This document shows positions 46,301 through 56,904 of a DNA stretch of 57,133 bases, piece after piece. The notes beneath the pieces were generated by a model that was not told where the DNA came from, did no database searches, and saw only the letters and a program-made list of their open reading frames with translations. The position numbers and the translations under genes were made by a program. Origin of the DNA: a bacterium (lineage in GTDB: Bacteria; Verrucomicrobiota; Verrucomicrobiia; Limisphaerales; UBA11358); the NCBI GenBank assembly GCA_021813325.1, contig JAKALA010000020.1, positions 1 through 57,133 of the forward strand, written 5' to 3'. The stretch's first letter is position 1. Each line of letters begins with the position of its first letter.

Positions 46301-46803
46301 TCCTTGTTGAACCAAAGAACTTTTATGGGATGCAGACCGGCCCGCAGCCGGATTGCCGCCGATCGTTCAATCGCCGAATGCAAATTATCCGCGTCCACCA
46401 CCGGCTCCAGGCCCAGGCCCAGGCCCGTGGGGGAAACGGCCACGTAATTGGTGCCACGCAGGCGGATCATTTGGCCCGGGGAAAATTGTTGTCCGGACAA
46501 ATCCACTTCGAGCACCGTGGCTTCGGTCGCATCCTGGAAAAAAATCAAATGGTGCGCGCGCTCCTGGCGCAGCACCGTCCCGCTCAAATCATAGGCACAG
46601 ATGCGCCCGGCCTGCGGCGAAATGACCTTGCGCAAACTGGTCAAATTGGTCGCAAACGGCATCGGCGCGTCGTCCGTTTTCAATTGATCGGCGCGCAAAG
46701 GCAGGCCCCAAAACGCCAGCCAAAGCAACGTCATCAGCGTCTTCCCGGAACGGTTGAAATGGATGAATCTGTTCACGCGAGAAAAATTGGCGGGCAGGAG
46801 CAT
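43354..46803 (-). CDS. PA14-domain sensor histidine kinase (NarL-type, HisKA_3)
   Basis: The 1149-residue protein has an N-terminal signal/anchor (about 20-38), a PA14-like ectodomain (about 203-280, FHLESDDGSRLYLDDE), then several domains of OB-fold-like beta character (about 310-870), one membrane helix (898-917), a HisKA_3 dimer domain with His959 in ARDLHDDLG, and an HATPase_c domain (about 1040-1145; N box near 1070, DDGCGF). PA14 modules bind carbohydrates in other proteins. The kinase is divergent from a LuxR-type regulator gene (231 bases apart), so the two form a pair. It may sense polysaccharide fragments outside the cell and control the nearby enzyme genes. Confidence 0.85.
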   Translation of the reverse strand: MLLPANFSRVNRFIHFNRSGKTLMTLLWLAFWGLPLRADQLKTDDAPMPFATNLTSLRKVISPQAGRICAYDLSGTVLRQERAHHLIFFQDATEATVLEVDLSGQQFSPGQMIRLRGTNYVAVSPTGLGLGLEPVVDADNLHSAIERSAAIRLRAGLHPIKVLWFNKDSKYSLKVACSGPGIPTQAIPAANLFHQEKADPDRLRPGLRYRCFQGLWEKLPDFNALVPQRTGTVPGFDVSVRTRDENVGLEFSGLWQVPASGGYVFHLESDDGSRLYLDDEPPKVDLITETAPPEAQPMAIAQPLGAAQEGVWSQVEGRISYLSRHEDHVEFELSAGGNRMQVKVLAPVREIPWYLLHGQVRVTGICPAVNNAIGQICAGALLVANWHDVQVLEVAADQWRAYPSATLRDLRSAGAANAGGIVCLHGRLQVDPRSQGMFLDDGTAAAPLDLLSPVPAQTNATLGCLSCWAREGTNIVLHAAVVAGANRPSTGKHNQLPVLTTALQVQQLTRAAASNEYSVVIDGVVTAVSPDFKSLLIQDSTRAVFVWIGEKFSGVLPRMGDYCKIEGISRPADFSPVVVLHRATVLGHGQFPVPVIPKHDQLCNGSLDAQYVEIRGMVIAVNARYVTLLTPEGTFNFSIDLPPGESWNAFINSIVRVRGCLQASWDPETHSVTPDQPIRLLSAAVSIDSPPPADLFKADLVRVKDLLQFDARFDPLRRVRICGQIIHAGIGQDYLMEDGVGLRVRLAQAADLKPGDEVETVGLVELDGSSVVLHQASARVTGRRKLPRPRELNLESLNRSFDATRVSLEGILVNAESRNGKPVLEMQVGVKRFVARVDSAPGSVTPWRVGSRLQLTGVFCVLDGNASPGHDVNSFELRLNSPADVTVLALPPWWTLRRLLVLAVILLAGLVLAFFWITSLRRQVEHRTDQLKREISAREQTERIRAVQEERARIARDLHDDLGSDLTEISMMATAGPGLRLDSGAATERLREIADKSRSMISALDGVVWVVSSKNDTLSSLIEYLASNAEEFLNQAQIACRIELPREYDERIIEAEIRHNVMLAVREAVNNAVRHGRPKAVRLRMALSESRLEILIQDDGCGFSHEQFKGNGVANLRERMEKLGGSCRIESSRDQGTSVWLELPLPPSA

Positions 46804-46996
46804 GGCAAACTCAAACGCGCATTGCAGCAGGAATTTATTGAATCAACGCGCGACGTTTTCCCCTGGGAAATCTCCGCAAAATGCCGTTCTGCGATTGGAG
46901 CGCGGCTCATGGCTCCAGGTGCGGAGCCTACTATTGGATTATTTTGACCGCGCAAAAAAACATCGGAGGCCAGACGGGAAAACTGCTTCAGCAACA

Positions 46997-47024
46997 TTGA
47001 TCTTTTGCCGGAAAACCATATTAC
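46997..47024 (+). promoter_or_regulatory. Candidate promoter of the response-regulator gene
   Basis: TTGATC (46997-47002) and TATTAC (47019-47024) are separated by 16 bases and lie about ten bases before the ATG, giving an almost leaderless mRNA. Match to consensus is only moderate. Confidence 0.3.
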
Positions 47025-47034
47025 TTTCTGAAAC

Positions 47035-47679
47035 ATGATGACATCGATCGCCATTGTAGAGGATAATCCCAGCATCCGCCGTTCCCTGCAAGAATGGGTA
47101 AACTCAGCCCCCGACTACCGCTGCATCAGCACCTTTGGAGATGCCGAAACCGCCTTGCAGGAAATACCCAAACTGAAGCCGGATGTCGTGCTGATGGACA
47201 TTCAGTTGCCGGGAAAGTCCGGCATCGCCTGCACCGCCCGCCTGAAAAGCGTTTTGCCCGAACTCCAGATCATCGTCGTCACCGTTTACCGGGATCGCGA
47301 CCTGCTGTTCCAAGCCCTCAAGGCCGGCGCGTGCGGGTATTTGCTGAAGCGCTCTTCGCCCGAAGAAATTCTGCGAGCCATCTCTGAAGTGCGCTCCGGC
47401 GGCGCCCCCATGACCGGAGAAATCGCCCGCATGGTCGTGGAAACCTTCCAGAAGCCGGCGACGGAAGCTTTGCCACCGGCGGAACTTTCAGCCCGGGAAA
47501 CGGAAATTTTGGACCTCGTCGCCAAGGGCCTCACCAACAAGGAAATCGGCCCCAAACTCAACATCGGCTACGACACGGTGCGCGCTCATCTGCGCCGGAT
47601 TTACGAAAAACTGCACGTGCGCTGCCGCACTGAAGCCGTGATGAAATATTCGCAAACCTTCGCCGGCCCGCCCAAATAA
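47035..47679 (+). CDS. NarL/LuxR-family response regulator
   Basis: The 214-residue protein has a receiver domain with the phospho-acceptor Asp55 (VVLMDIQLPG) and Lys105 (YLLKRSS), and a LuxR-type helix-turn-helix (about 146-205, LSARETEILDLVAKGLTNKE). It is the probable partner of the divergent PA14 kinase. HisKA_3 kinases normally pair with NarL-type regulators. The gene could also start at the next Met codon. Confidence 0.93.
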   Translation: MMTSIAIVEDNPSIRRSLQEWVNSAPDYRCISTFGDAETALQEIPKLKPDVVLMDIQLPGKSGIACTARLKSVLPELQIIVVTVYRDRDLLFQALKAGACGYLLKRSSPEEILRAISEVRSGGAPMTGEIARMVVETFQKPATEALPPAELSARETEILDLVAKGLTNKEIGPKLNIGYDTVRAHLRRIYEKLHVRCRTEAVMKYSQTFAGPPK

Positions 47680-47710
47680 GCCACGGCTTCAAAGCCGGCC
47701 CGGCGGTTCA

Positions 47711-47745
47711 AAGTGCCGGTGGCGGGTGGCAGGCCGGCGGCACTT
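47711..47745. terminator. Weak hairpin after the response-regulator gene
   Basis: AAGTGCCG (47711-47718) pairs with CGGCACTT (47738-47745). It lies 32 bases after the stop codon, without a T run, so it is a weak terminator candidate. Confidence 0.35.
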
Positions 47746-47873
47746 GCTGAGTGTTCCCGTTCCTCGCCGCTCACATCGGGTCGCCGGATATTTTGCTGCG
47801 AAACGGGCAATTGACATTCAGCCATCCAATTTCAAGTGTAACAACAAAATCAACTTCGGCGTCTGCTCAATTT

Positions 47874-48674
47874 ATGAAACGCAGCCGCGGGTTCACGCTG
47901 ATCGAGTTGCTGGTGGTAATCGCCATCATCGCCATTCTCGCCGCCCTGCTGCTGCCGGCGCTCGCCAGCGCCAAGGAACAGGCCAAAGCCGTTCAATGCG
48001 TCAATAACCAGCGGCAAATCAGCCTGGCGGCAAAACTGTATCTTGATGATTACAACGGCGTCATGGTGCCCTTGTGGGTGGAACAAGGCGCTCCCGGCTG
48101 GCCCGGCTGGAACTACGATGCTTCGACCTTTGTCGTGCAATCCGCCAACTTTCTCTGGTGGCAGGACAAACTTCGCTTGGGCAATGTCGCTCCTTCTCTT
48201 TCGCTCTTCAGTTGCCCCAGCCTCACCCAGCCGGCCACGGGAAGTTTCGGCGGTTCTGTCAGCACCAACCATCCCCTGGGCATCGGCATGAATTATCCCG
48301 AATACGGCTGGATCGCGCCCCAAGCGGGATTTGGGTCGCCGGTCTATGCGACCAGCAAGGATAACCAAGTGACTGTCCCGAGCCATTCCATCGTGTTTGC
48401 GGACGCCGCCGCCATTACGAGTCCCGCTCAGATCGATCCAGATCTATGGCAGGAAGTGCCCGGCACCGGCTGTTCCTATTTTCGCGTGCCGAGCGACGTC
48501 GCTGATTACGTCGTGGGCGATTCCCGCTCCGTTCCCCGTCACGGCCACAGAGTCAACAGCGCCTACTTCGATGGGCACGTGGAACGCATCCGCAACCGCG
48601 GCATCCGCTACGATCTGCCACGAATTGACAGCCGCATTCTCTGGGCAAAAAACCATAACGGCGACACTCCGTAA
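47874..48674 (+). CDS. Second pseudopilin-like protein (H-X9-DG type)
   Basis: The start at 47874 places the prepilin signal at the N-terminus: [20 protein letters not shown], with cleavage after Gly6. The 266-residue product ends with an H-X9-DG type block ([18 protein letters not shown]). The middle, with [14 protein letters not shown] and a Cys in LFSCPSL, matches other members of this family, which have DUF1559-like domains. No other type II/IV secretion gene is nearby. The gene follows the response regulator but starts 194 bases later and could have its own promoter. Confidence 0.88.
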   Translation: MKRSRGFTLIELLVVIAIIAILAALLLPALASAKEQAKAVQCVNNQRQISLAAKLYLDDYNGVMVPLWVEQGAPGWPGWNYDASTFVVQSANFLWWQDKLRLGNVAPSLSLFSCPSLTQPATGSFGGSVSTNHPLGIGMNYPEYGWIAPQAGFGSPVYATSKDNQVTVPSHSIVFADAAAITSPAQIDPDLWQEVPGTGCSYFRVPSDVADYVVGDSRSVPRHGHRVNSAYFDGHVERIRNRGIRYDLPRIDSRILWAKNHNGDTP

Positions 48675-49036
48675 GCAAAATTTGCGTTGCGGATTCAATT
48701 TCCGGTCGTCCTTGGGAAAGCGATGACGGCAGCGTGGTTGCGCCGGCTGAAACAGCGCGGGCCAAAATTGAATTTGCCGGCAACAACGCCACCGGCGGCA
48801 TCTGGTTTGAAAACGCCAGTTTCACCGCCGCTCCGGAACCCGCCAATTTTTCTCTTCTGAGTTTGGGTTTGACGCTCCCCGTCAGTCGCTGGCAATGCAG
48901 GAAACCGTTCCGTTGTTTAGCCCGATCCGGTCAAAAGGCCAAATCGGGTTTAATAATTTCCCCAAGTTCCTCCGGCAAAAGTCAAAAAATTGCCGCCGCT
49001 CTAACGGGGGGCGGGGAGCGGCGAAAGCAGTGGTAA
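48659..49036 (+). pseudogene. C-terminal remnant of a secreted PEP-CTERM protein
   Basis: An open frame without a proper start reads IEFAGNNATGGIWFENASFT, a pattern seen at the end of carbohydrate-binding domains. It continues with APEPANFSLLSLGLTLPV and SRWQCRK, which matches the PEP-CTERM layout: Pro-Glu-Pro, a hydrophobic stretch, then basic residues. It overlaps the end of the pseudopilin gene in another frame, and its upstream part is missing. I take it as the tail of a deleted gene. Sequence past about 48905 is not coherent. Confidence 0.55.
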
Positions 49037-49443
49037 CTTGAGTCGAAGTATGGACATCAACCGGCACCTTGAAAATACGACATTTGACTGATTGAGAGAA
49101 GTCCGAGCTTTTCAAATAATGAGCTGAATTATGCGTCGGCATTTTCCAAAGCGCGGGCTTCCACTTGAACCTTGGGATTGCCGCCATCCTTTTCGACCGC
49201 TCAGGGAAGTCTGTTGTCGGATTGGAAATTTCGGTGAAGGCTGGATCCGCAAGCCAAGTTTGCCACAAATCTGTGCCGGTCAATTTAACAAGCCAATGAA
49301 TCCAGATCATTTTTTGCCGTTGATTTTAAAAGCTCGGTCACCAATGGCATTAAAATCATTCTTCGATACGAGGCGTGACTACTTGCTTCCAATCCGTTGA
49401 CGACTTGGCCATCGTATAACCATACCAGCTTCAAAGTTGTGCC
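49037..49443. other. Gene-free stretch before the xylan operon
   Basis: These 407 bases have no frame I would support. They must contain the promoter of the GH3 operon, but no convincing -35/-10 pair stands out and the GH3 ATG lacks a clear ribosome binding site. Confidence 0.5.
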
Positions 49444-51759
49444 ATGAAATCATCCCGCCCAAAATACAAAGATGCCAAAGTGGCCGCCGCCCGGCGCGTC
49501 AAAGACTTGTTATCGCGCATGACGCTGGCGGAAAAAGCGGCGCAAATGATGTGTGTCTGGCAACAAAAAGCGCAGAAGCTGGTCGATGAAAAAGGCGAAT
49601 TTGATTTGGCCAAGGCCAAAAAAGCTTTCAAGCAGGGGCACGGATTAGGCCAAGTCGGCCGGCCGAGCGACGCCGGGGCACCGGCGACAACGCTGTGGCT
49701 CGGACGCACTGCCCGCCAGATGGCGGAGCTCACCAACGCCATTCAAAAGTTTTTCATCGAAGAATCGCGCCTGGGTATTCCGGTCATTTTCCATGAGGAA
49801 TGTCTGCACGGCCACGCCGCCAACGAAGGCACGAGTTTTCCCCAACCCATTGGTCTGGGGGCCACATTCAATCCCGATTTGGTCGAAGCGCTTTACGCCC
49901 TGACCGCCCACGAAGCCCGGGCGCGCGGCACGCATCAGGCGCTCACACCGGTGGTGGACGTGGCGCGCGATGCGCGCTGGGGGCGCGTGGAGGAAACTTA
50001 CGGCGAAGATCCGCATCTGAACACCCAGCTCGGCATCGCCGCCGTGCGCGGGTTTCAAGGGGACGCCACATTCAAGGACAAAAAGCGCGTCATCGCCACG
50101 CTCAAACACTTTGCCGCGCACGGCCAGCCGGAATCCGGCCAGAACTGCGCGCCAGTGAACGTGTCTGAACGTGTCCTGCGCGAAACGTTTTTACATCCGT
50201 TCAAAGACTGTTTGCAAAAGGCCGGTTGCATCAGTGTAATGGCCAGCTACAACGAAATTGACGGCGTGCCGTCCCATGCCAGCAAATGGCTGCTCCGCGA
50301 CGTATTGCGCAAGGAATGGGGGTTCAAAGGTTTTGTTGTTTCCGATTACTACGCCATTTGGGAACTCAGCTATCGCCCGGATACGCATGGCCACGCCGTT
50401 GCCGCCGACAAAAAGGAAGCGTGCAAACTCGCTGTGGAAGCGGGCGTGAACATCGAGCTGCCCGAACCGGATTGTTATCTGCATCTCGTCGAACTCGTCC
50501 GCAAAGGAGTCCTCAAAGAAAAGCAACTGGACGACCTGATCGCTCCGATGCTGCTGTGGAAGTTCAAGCTGGGCTTGTTTGACGATCCTTACGTGGATCC
50601 TGCCGAAGCCGAGCGTATCGTCAGTTGTGAAGCTCATCGCGAACTGGCGCGACAAGCGGCCCGCGAAGTCATTACTTTGCTCAAAAATGAAAACAATTTG
50701 CTCCCGCTCAACCCGGCCAAGTTAAAAACGGTCGCCGTGATCGGCCCCAATGCGAACCGTCCGTTGCTCGGCGGCTACAGCGGTGCGCCCCGGCAAAATG
50801 TCACCGTGCTGGAAGGCATCAAAGCCAGATTGGGTGATGAGGTGAAAGTGCTTCACTCGGAAGGCTGCAAAATTACCGTGGGCGGATCGTGGCAACAGGA
50901 TGCCGTGGTCGCCAGCGACCCGGTTGAAGACCGCCAGCAAATTGCCGAAGCCATTCAAGTTGCCCGGCAGGCCGACGTCATTCTGCTGGCCATCGGTGGC
51001 AACGAGCAGACCTCACGCGAAGCGTGGTCGCTGACCCACATGGGCGATCGCGCCAGTCTGGATTTGATCGGGCACCAGGATGAATTGTTGGACGCAATGG
51101 TGGCCACCGGCAAGCCCGTGGTCGCTTTGATTTTCAACGGTCGTCCGCTGGCCATCAATCATGTGGCCCAAAAAGCGAGCGCCATTTTGGAGTGCTGGTA
51201 TCTCGGCCAGGAATGTGGACACGCTGTGGCCGACGTGGTTTTCGGCGACTACAATCCCGGCGGCAAACTGCCAATCAGCATTCCCCGTTCCGTCGGCCAG
51301 CTCCCCATTTTCTACAACCACAAACCATCTGCCCGCCGCGGCTTTTTGTGGGACGATGCGAAGCCGCTGTTCCCCTTTGGCTTCGGACTCAGCTATACAA
51401 CGTTTACCGTGAACAACGCGCGGCTGGCCAGGAAGAAGATTCGACGTGATGATTCAACCCGTGTCTTCGTGGACGTCACCAACACCGGCAAACGCACCGG
51501 CTCGGAAGTGGTTCAACTTTACATCCGGGATCTCGTAAGTTCTGTGACGCGGCCCGTGAAGGAGTTGAAAGGATTCAAGAAAATCGAATTGCCACCGGGC
51601 GAAACCCAGACCGTGGCGCTGGACATCACGCCGGAATCGCTGGCGTTTTATGACATCCACATGGATTACGTCGTCGAGCCGGGCGAATTTGAAATCATGG
51701 TCGGCACCTCGTCGCGCGACATGGATTTGCAGAAGCTCATTCTGAAGGTGACCCAATAA
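49444..51759 (+). CDS. GH3 beta-glucosidase/beta-xylosidase, cytoplasmic
   Basis: The 771-residue protein has no signal peptide. The GH3 N-terminal barrel contains RWGRVEETYGEDP and LKHFAAHG (Lys221-His222), and the nucleophile is Asp301 in FVVSDYYAIW. The C-terminal alpha/beta domain and a final FN3-like domain (about 660-770, VQLYIRDLVSSVTRPVKELK) complete the family plan. It hydrolyses terminal beta-glucosyl or beta-xylosyl units. The place beside a sugar transporter and a GH10 xylanase makes xylo-oligosaccharides the likely substrate. The next gene starts 7 bases after the stop. Confidence 0.92.
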   Translation: MKSSRPKYKDAKVAAARRVKDLLSRMTLAEKAAQMMCVWQQKAQKLVDEKGEFDLAKAKKAFKQGHGLGQVGRPSDAGAPATTLWLGRTARQMAELTNAIQKFFIEESRLGIPVIFHEECLHGHAANEGTSFPQPIGLGATFNPDLVEALYALTAHEARARGTHQALTPVVDVARDARWGRVEETYGEDPHLNTQLGIAAVRGFQGDATFKDKKRVIATLKHFAAHGQPESGQNCAPVNVSERVLRETFLHPFKDCLQKAGCISVMASYNEIDGVPSHASKWLLRDVLRKEWGFKGFVVSDYYAIWELSYRPDTHGHAVAADKKEACKLAVEAGVNIELPEPDCYLHLVELVRKGVLKEKQLDDLIAPMLLWKFKLGLFDDPYVDPAEAERIVSCEAHRELARQAAREVITLLKNENNLLPLNPAKLKTVAVIGPNANRPLLGGYSGAPRQNVTVLEGIKARLGDEVKVLHSEGCKITVGGSWQQDAVVASDPVEDRQQIAEAIQVARQADVILLAIGGNEQTSREAWSLTHMGDRASLDLIGHQDELLDAMVATGKPVVALIFNGRPLAINHVAQKASAILECWYLGQECGHAVADVVFGDYNPGGKLPISIPRSVGQLPIFYNHKPSARRGFLWDDAKPLFPFGFGLSYTTFTVNNARLARKKIRRDDSTRVFVDVTNTGKRTGSEVVQLYIRDLVSSVTRPVKELKGFKKIELPPGETQTVALDITPESLAFYDIHMDYVVEPGEFEIMVGTSSRDMDLQKLILKVTQ

Positions 51760-51766
51760 AACCAAT

Positions 51767-53284
51767 ATGGCTGAAACGCATTTTCACCAAAAAATTCCGT
51801 TCTACGAGAAGGCCGGTTACAGCGCCGCCGATGCCGCGGCGAACTTCGTCTTCATGACGATGATCCTGTTCCAGCTGAATTTCTACACGGACACGTTCGG
51901 CCTGACCGCCAGTGCCGCCGCGGCCATTCTACTCTGGCCGCGCCTGTGGGATGCGATTTTTGATCCGATCATGGGTGTGCTGGCCGACCGCACCAACACG
52001 CGCTGGGGCAAGTTTCGTCCGTGGATTTTGTGGACCGCCGTGCCGTGGGCCGTGGTCATGGTGCTGGCTTACACCACGCCCACCGGCTGGAGCGCCGCGG
52101 CATTGATCGCCTATGCCTGCATTACGAATTCGCTGCTCATGACGTTGTATTCGATGAACAACATGCCGTATTCCGCGCTGGGCGGCGTGATCACGGCAGA
52201 CTTGGATGAACGCGCCCGGCTGAATTCCTTCCGCTTCATCGCCGTCAATATCGCTCAATTCATTGTGGGTGGATTTACTTTGCCGCTCGTGGCTAAATTC
52301 GCTGCCGGCCACGACCGCGCGTATGGCTGGCGCATGACGATGACTATTTGGGCCACGCTCTGTCTGGGGCTGTTCCTGATCACCTTCCTTACCACCAAGG
52401 AACGCATCAAACCAGTCGTGGAAACCAAGTCATCGCCGAAACAGGATTTTCTCGATCTGCTCCAGAACGGGCCGTGGCGGGTGATGGCGCTGATGACCTT
52501 GGTGCATTTCGGCATCCTGTCATTCCGCGGCGGCGCGCTCTACAATTATTACCATCATTACGCCGACCCGGCGGCGATGTTTGATTTTGTGCAAAAGCTG
52601 GGACTCACCGCGCCACCGCTGCTGGAGGGCGCGCCCAAGCCGGGCGGACTGCTGGAATGGCTGGGCTACATCGTGCATGGCACGCGGGACAATCTTGCCG
52701 CTTCGAATGTGGCGGACGTTTTCAACAGCATTGTGAACATGGCCGGCACGCTGACGATCCTCATCGTGATCCTGCTTTCAGCTTCACTCGCCAGACGCTT
52801 CGGCAAAAAGGCCGTGGGCGTGGCGGGATTCTTTCTGTCCACACTTTGCGCGTTTGCATTCTATCTGCTCAAGCCCACGGATGTGAATGCGATGGTGGGA
52901 TTGACCGTTCTCGGCTCGGCCGTCTATGCGCCGACCATTCCTCTGGTCTGGGCCATCTTTGCCGATGTGGCCGATTACTCGGAATGGAAGACCGGACGCC
53001 GGTTCACCGGCATGGTCTTTGCCACGATTGGGTTCGCCTTGAAAGCCGGACTGGCGCTTGGCTCGGCGTCGTTCCTGTGGCTGATGGCCGGACTGTTCCA
53101 TTACGACACCAAGTTTCCTGCCGCTCCGGAAGCCGTGGCCGGTTACCGCGCCTGTGTGGGCATTGCCGTGGGCATTCTCTTCGCCGTCTGTACCGGATTG
53201 TTGTTGAGCTACAAGCTGGACAAACAAGTCACGATCCAAATGTCCGACGAACTGGCCGCCCGAAGAAGAAAAGTTACCGTATGA
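51767..53284 (+). CDS. GPH-family sugar:cation symporter
   Basis: The 505-residue membrane protein has about 12 helices and the GPH (MelB-type) signatures: RLWDAIFDPIMGVLADRTNT, RWGKFRPWI and the ERARLNSFRF block. Family members import beta-xylosides, melibiose or glucuronides with Na+ or H+. Between a cytoplasmic GH3 and a secreted GH10 it most likely imports xylo-oligosaccharides. Its stop codon overlaps the GH10 start (ATGA). Confidence 0.93.
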   Translation: MAETHFHQKIPFYEKAGYSAADAAANFVFMTMILFQLNFYTDTFGLTASAAAAILLWPRLWDAIFDPIMGVLADRTNTRWGKFRPWILWTAVPWAVVMVLAYTTPTGWSAAALIAYACITNSLLMTLYSMNNMPYSALGGVITADLDERARLNSFRFIAVNIAQFIVGGFTLPLVAKFAAGHDRAYGWRMTMTIWATLCLGLFLITFLTTKERIKPVVETKSSPKQDFLDLLQNGPWRVMALMTLVHFGILSFRGGALYNYYHHYADPAAMFDFVQKLGLTAPPLLEGAPKPGGLLEWLGYIVHGTRDNLAASNVADVFNSIVNMAGTLTILIVILLSASLARRFGKKAVGVAGFFLSTLCAFAFYLLKPTDVNAMVGLTVLGSAVYAPTIPLVWAIFADVADYSEWKTGRRFTGMVFATIGFALKAGLALGSASFLWLMAGLFHYDTKFPAAPEAVAGYRACVGIAVGILFAVCTGLLLSYKLDKQVTIQMSDELAARRRKVTV

Positions 53285-54423
53285 AATCATTCCCCCGCTC
53301 CATCACCTGCCTGCTGGCTCTGACCTTGGTTTCCAGCGGTCAGACGCAAACCCAACCCACGCTAAAAGCGGCTTTCAGCCGGGATTTCCCCATCGGCGTG
53401 GCCGTCAACGAACGCCAGTTTACCGGACGCGACACCCATGGCGTGGCCATCATCACCAATCAGTTCAATTCCATTTCGCCGGAAAACGCGTTGAAATGGG
53501 AAAGCGTGCATCCGCGTCCCGGAACCAACGGCTATGATTTTTCCGCCGCCGATGCGTATGTAGATTTCGGCGAAAAGCACCACATGCTGATCGTCGGCCA
53601 CACCCTGGCGTGGCACAGCCAGACCCCGCGCTGGGTTTTTGAGGATGAGAATGGCCGTCCTCTCCGGGGAACCAATGCCGCCGACCGGGCGTTGTTGTTG
53701 GAACGTCTGCATGATCATATTCTGACCGTGGTGGGCCGCTACAAAGGCCGCATCAAAATTTGGGACGTGGTGAATGAAGCGTTGAGCGATGGCGATACTT
53801 TCAATGACCGCGTCATTCTTCGCCAATGGTCGCCCTGGGTGCGCGTTCTGGGCGACGAATTCATCAGCAAAGCCTTTGAATGGGCGCACGAAGCGGATCC
53901 GGATGCGATCCTGCGTTACAACGATTACTCCGTCGAAAACGAGGCCAAGCGCAAACGGCTCATTGTATTGATCAAAAAACTTCAGGAAAAACACGTTCCC
54001 GTCATGGCCATCGGCCTGCAAACGCACGCCAATTTGACCTGGCCCAGTCCGGCGTTGGAAGACGAGGCGCTCACCGACATTGCAAAGCTGGGTTTGCCCA
54101 TGCACATCACGGAATTGGATGTCAATGCGTCCGCCGCCGGCCAGCGCACGCAAAGCGCCGATGTGGCCGAAAACGCGCGGGCCAGCCGCGATGGCGCCGC
54201 CGCCAGCGCTGAGGCGCAGGCGCAACTGGCCACGCAATACACCAATCTTTTCAAGGTGTTTTTAAAACACCGGGACAAAATCAAGCTGGTCACCTTCTGG
54301 GGTGTGACCGACGCGGATTCCTGGCGGCGTGATGGGCGCCCGCTCCTGTTCGACCTGGAAGGCAATCCCAAACCCGCGCTTGCAGACGTGCTCAAAATCG
54401 CCCAAGCCAGCGGTTCGCCATAA
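53281..54423 (+). CDS. Secreted GH10 endo-1,4-beta-xylanase
   Basis: The 380-residue protein has a signal peptide (1-19, LLALTLVSSG) and one GH10 barrel. The acid/base residue is Glu166 in WDVVNEAL and the nucleophile Glu278 in HITELDVN. Substrate-binding motifs GHTLAWHSQTP and FWGVTDADSW are intact. It cuts xylan chains inside, outside the cytoplasm. The ATG overlaps the transporter stop. A far longer frame from 52657 only reads through the transporter gene in another frame. It closes the operon: the enzyme makes oligomers, the symporter imports them, the GH3 enzyme ends the job. Confidence 0.95.
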   Translation: MKSFPRSITCLLALTLVSSGQTQTQPTLKAAFSRDFPIGVAVNERQFTGRDTHGVAIITNQFNSISPENALKWESVHPRPGTNGYDFSAADAYVDFGEKHHMLIVGHTLAWHSQTPRWVFEDENGRPLRGTNAADRALLLERLHDHILTVVGRYKGRIKIWDVVNEALSDGDTFNDRVILRQWSPWVRVLGDEFISKAFEWAHEADPDAILRYNDYSVENEAKRKRLIVLIKKLQEKHVPVMAIGLQTHANLTWPSPALEDEALTDIAKLGLPMHITELDVNASAAGQRTQSADVAENARASRDGAAASAEAQAQLATQYTNLFKVFLKHRDKIKLVTFWGVTDADSWRRDGRPLLFDLEGNPKPALADVLKIAQASGSP

Positions 54424-54642
54424 GGCGGAGAACCATTCATCCCGAAACCGAATCTACGGATTACTGCGATGTCCCGGCGCCATACGCAATGCGTCAATAC
54501 CGTTCGTTTAACCAACCCGTGTCACCGACAGCAAAGATCGACCTGTTCTGCGAACACAAATTTTGAACCTTTGACCAACTTTCACGCTTAAATCTGCTTC
54601 GTTCTCTATCAACTTGGAAAGCGAAAGGATCACTAAACAAAA

Positions 54643-54674
54643 CCGGGCGTGTTCACACTTTGAAGCACGCCCGG
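54643..54674 (-). terminator. Intrinsic terminator of the galM-galT unit
   Basis: CCGGGCGTG (54643-54651) pairs perfectly with CACGCCCGG (54666-54674). Read on the - strand, TTTTGTTTAG follows, giving a clear T-rich tail about 25 bases past the galT stop. Read on the + strand the tail is poor, so it serves galT rather than the xylan operon. Confidence 0.75.
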
Positions 54675-54698
54675 CTTGAGATTGAATTTCGATTCGCT

Positions 54699-56904
<2,206 letters not shown>

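Noticed and set aside
48882-49310. A 142-codon - strand frame before the GH3 gene
   Set aside because: It overlaps the PEP-CTERM remnant and shows no domain or start signal.
52657-53280. A 588-residue xylanase starting at 52657
   Set aside because: The added part runs in another frame through the transporter gene and is low-complexity. The ATG at 53281 gives a clean signal peptide and an ATGA overlap.
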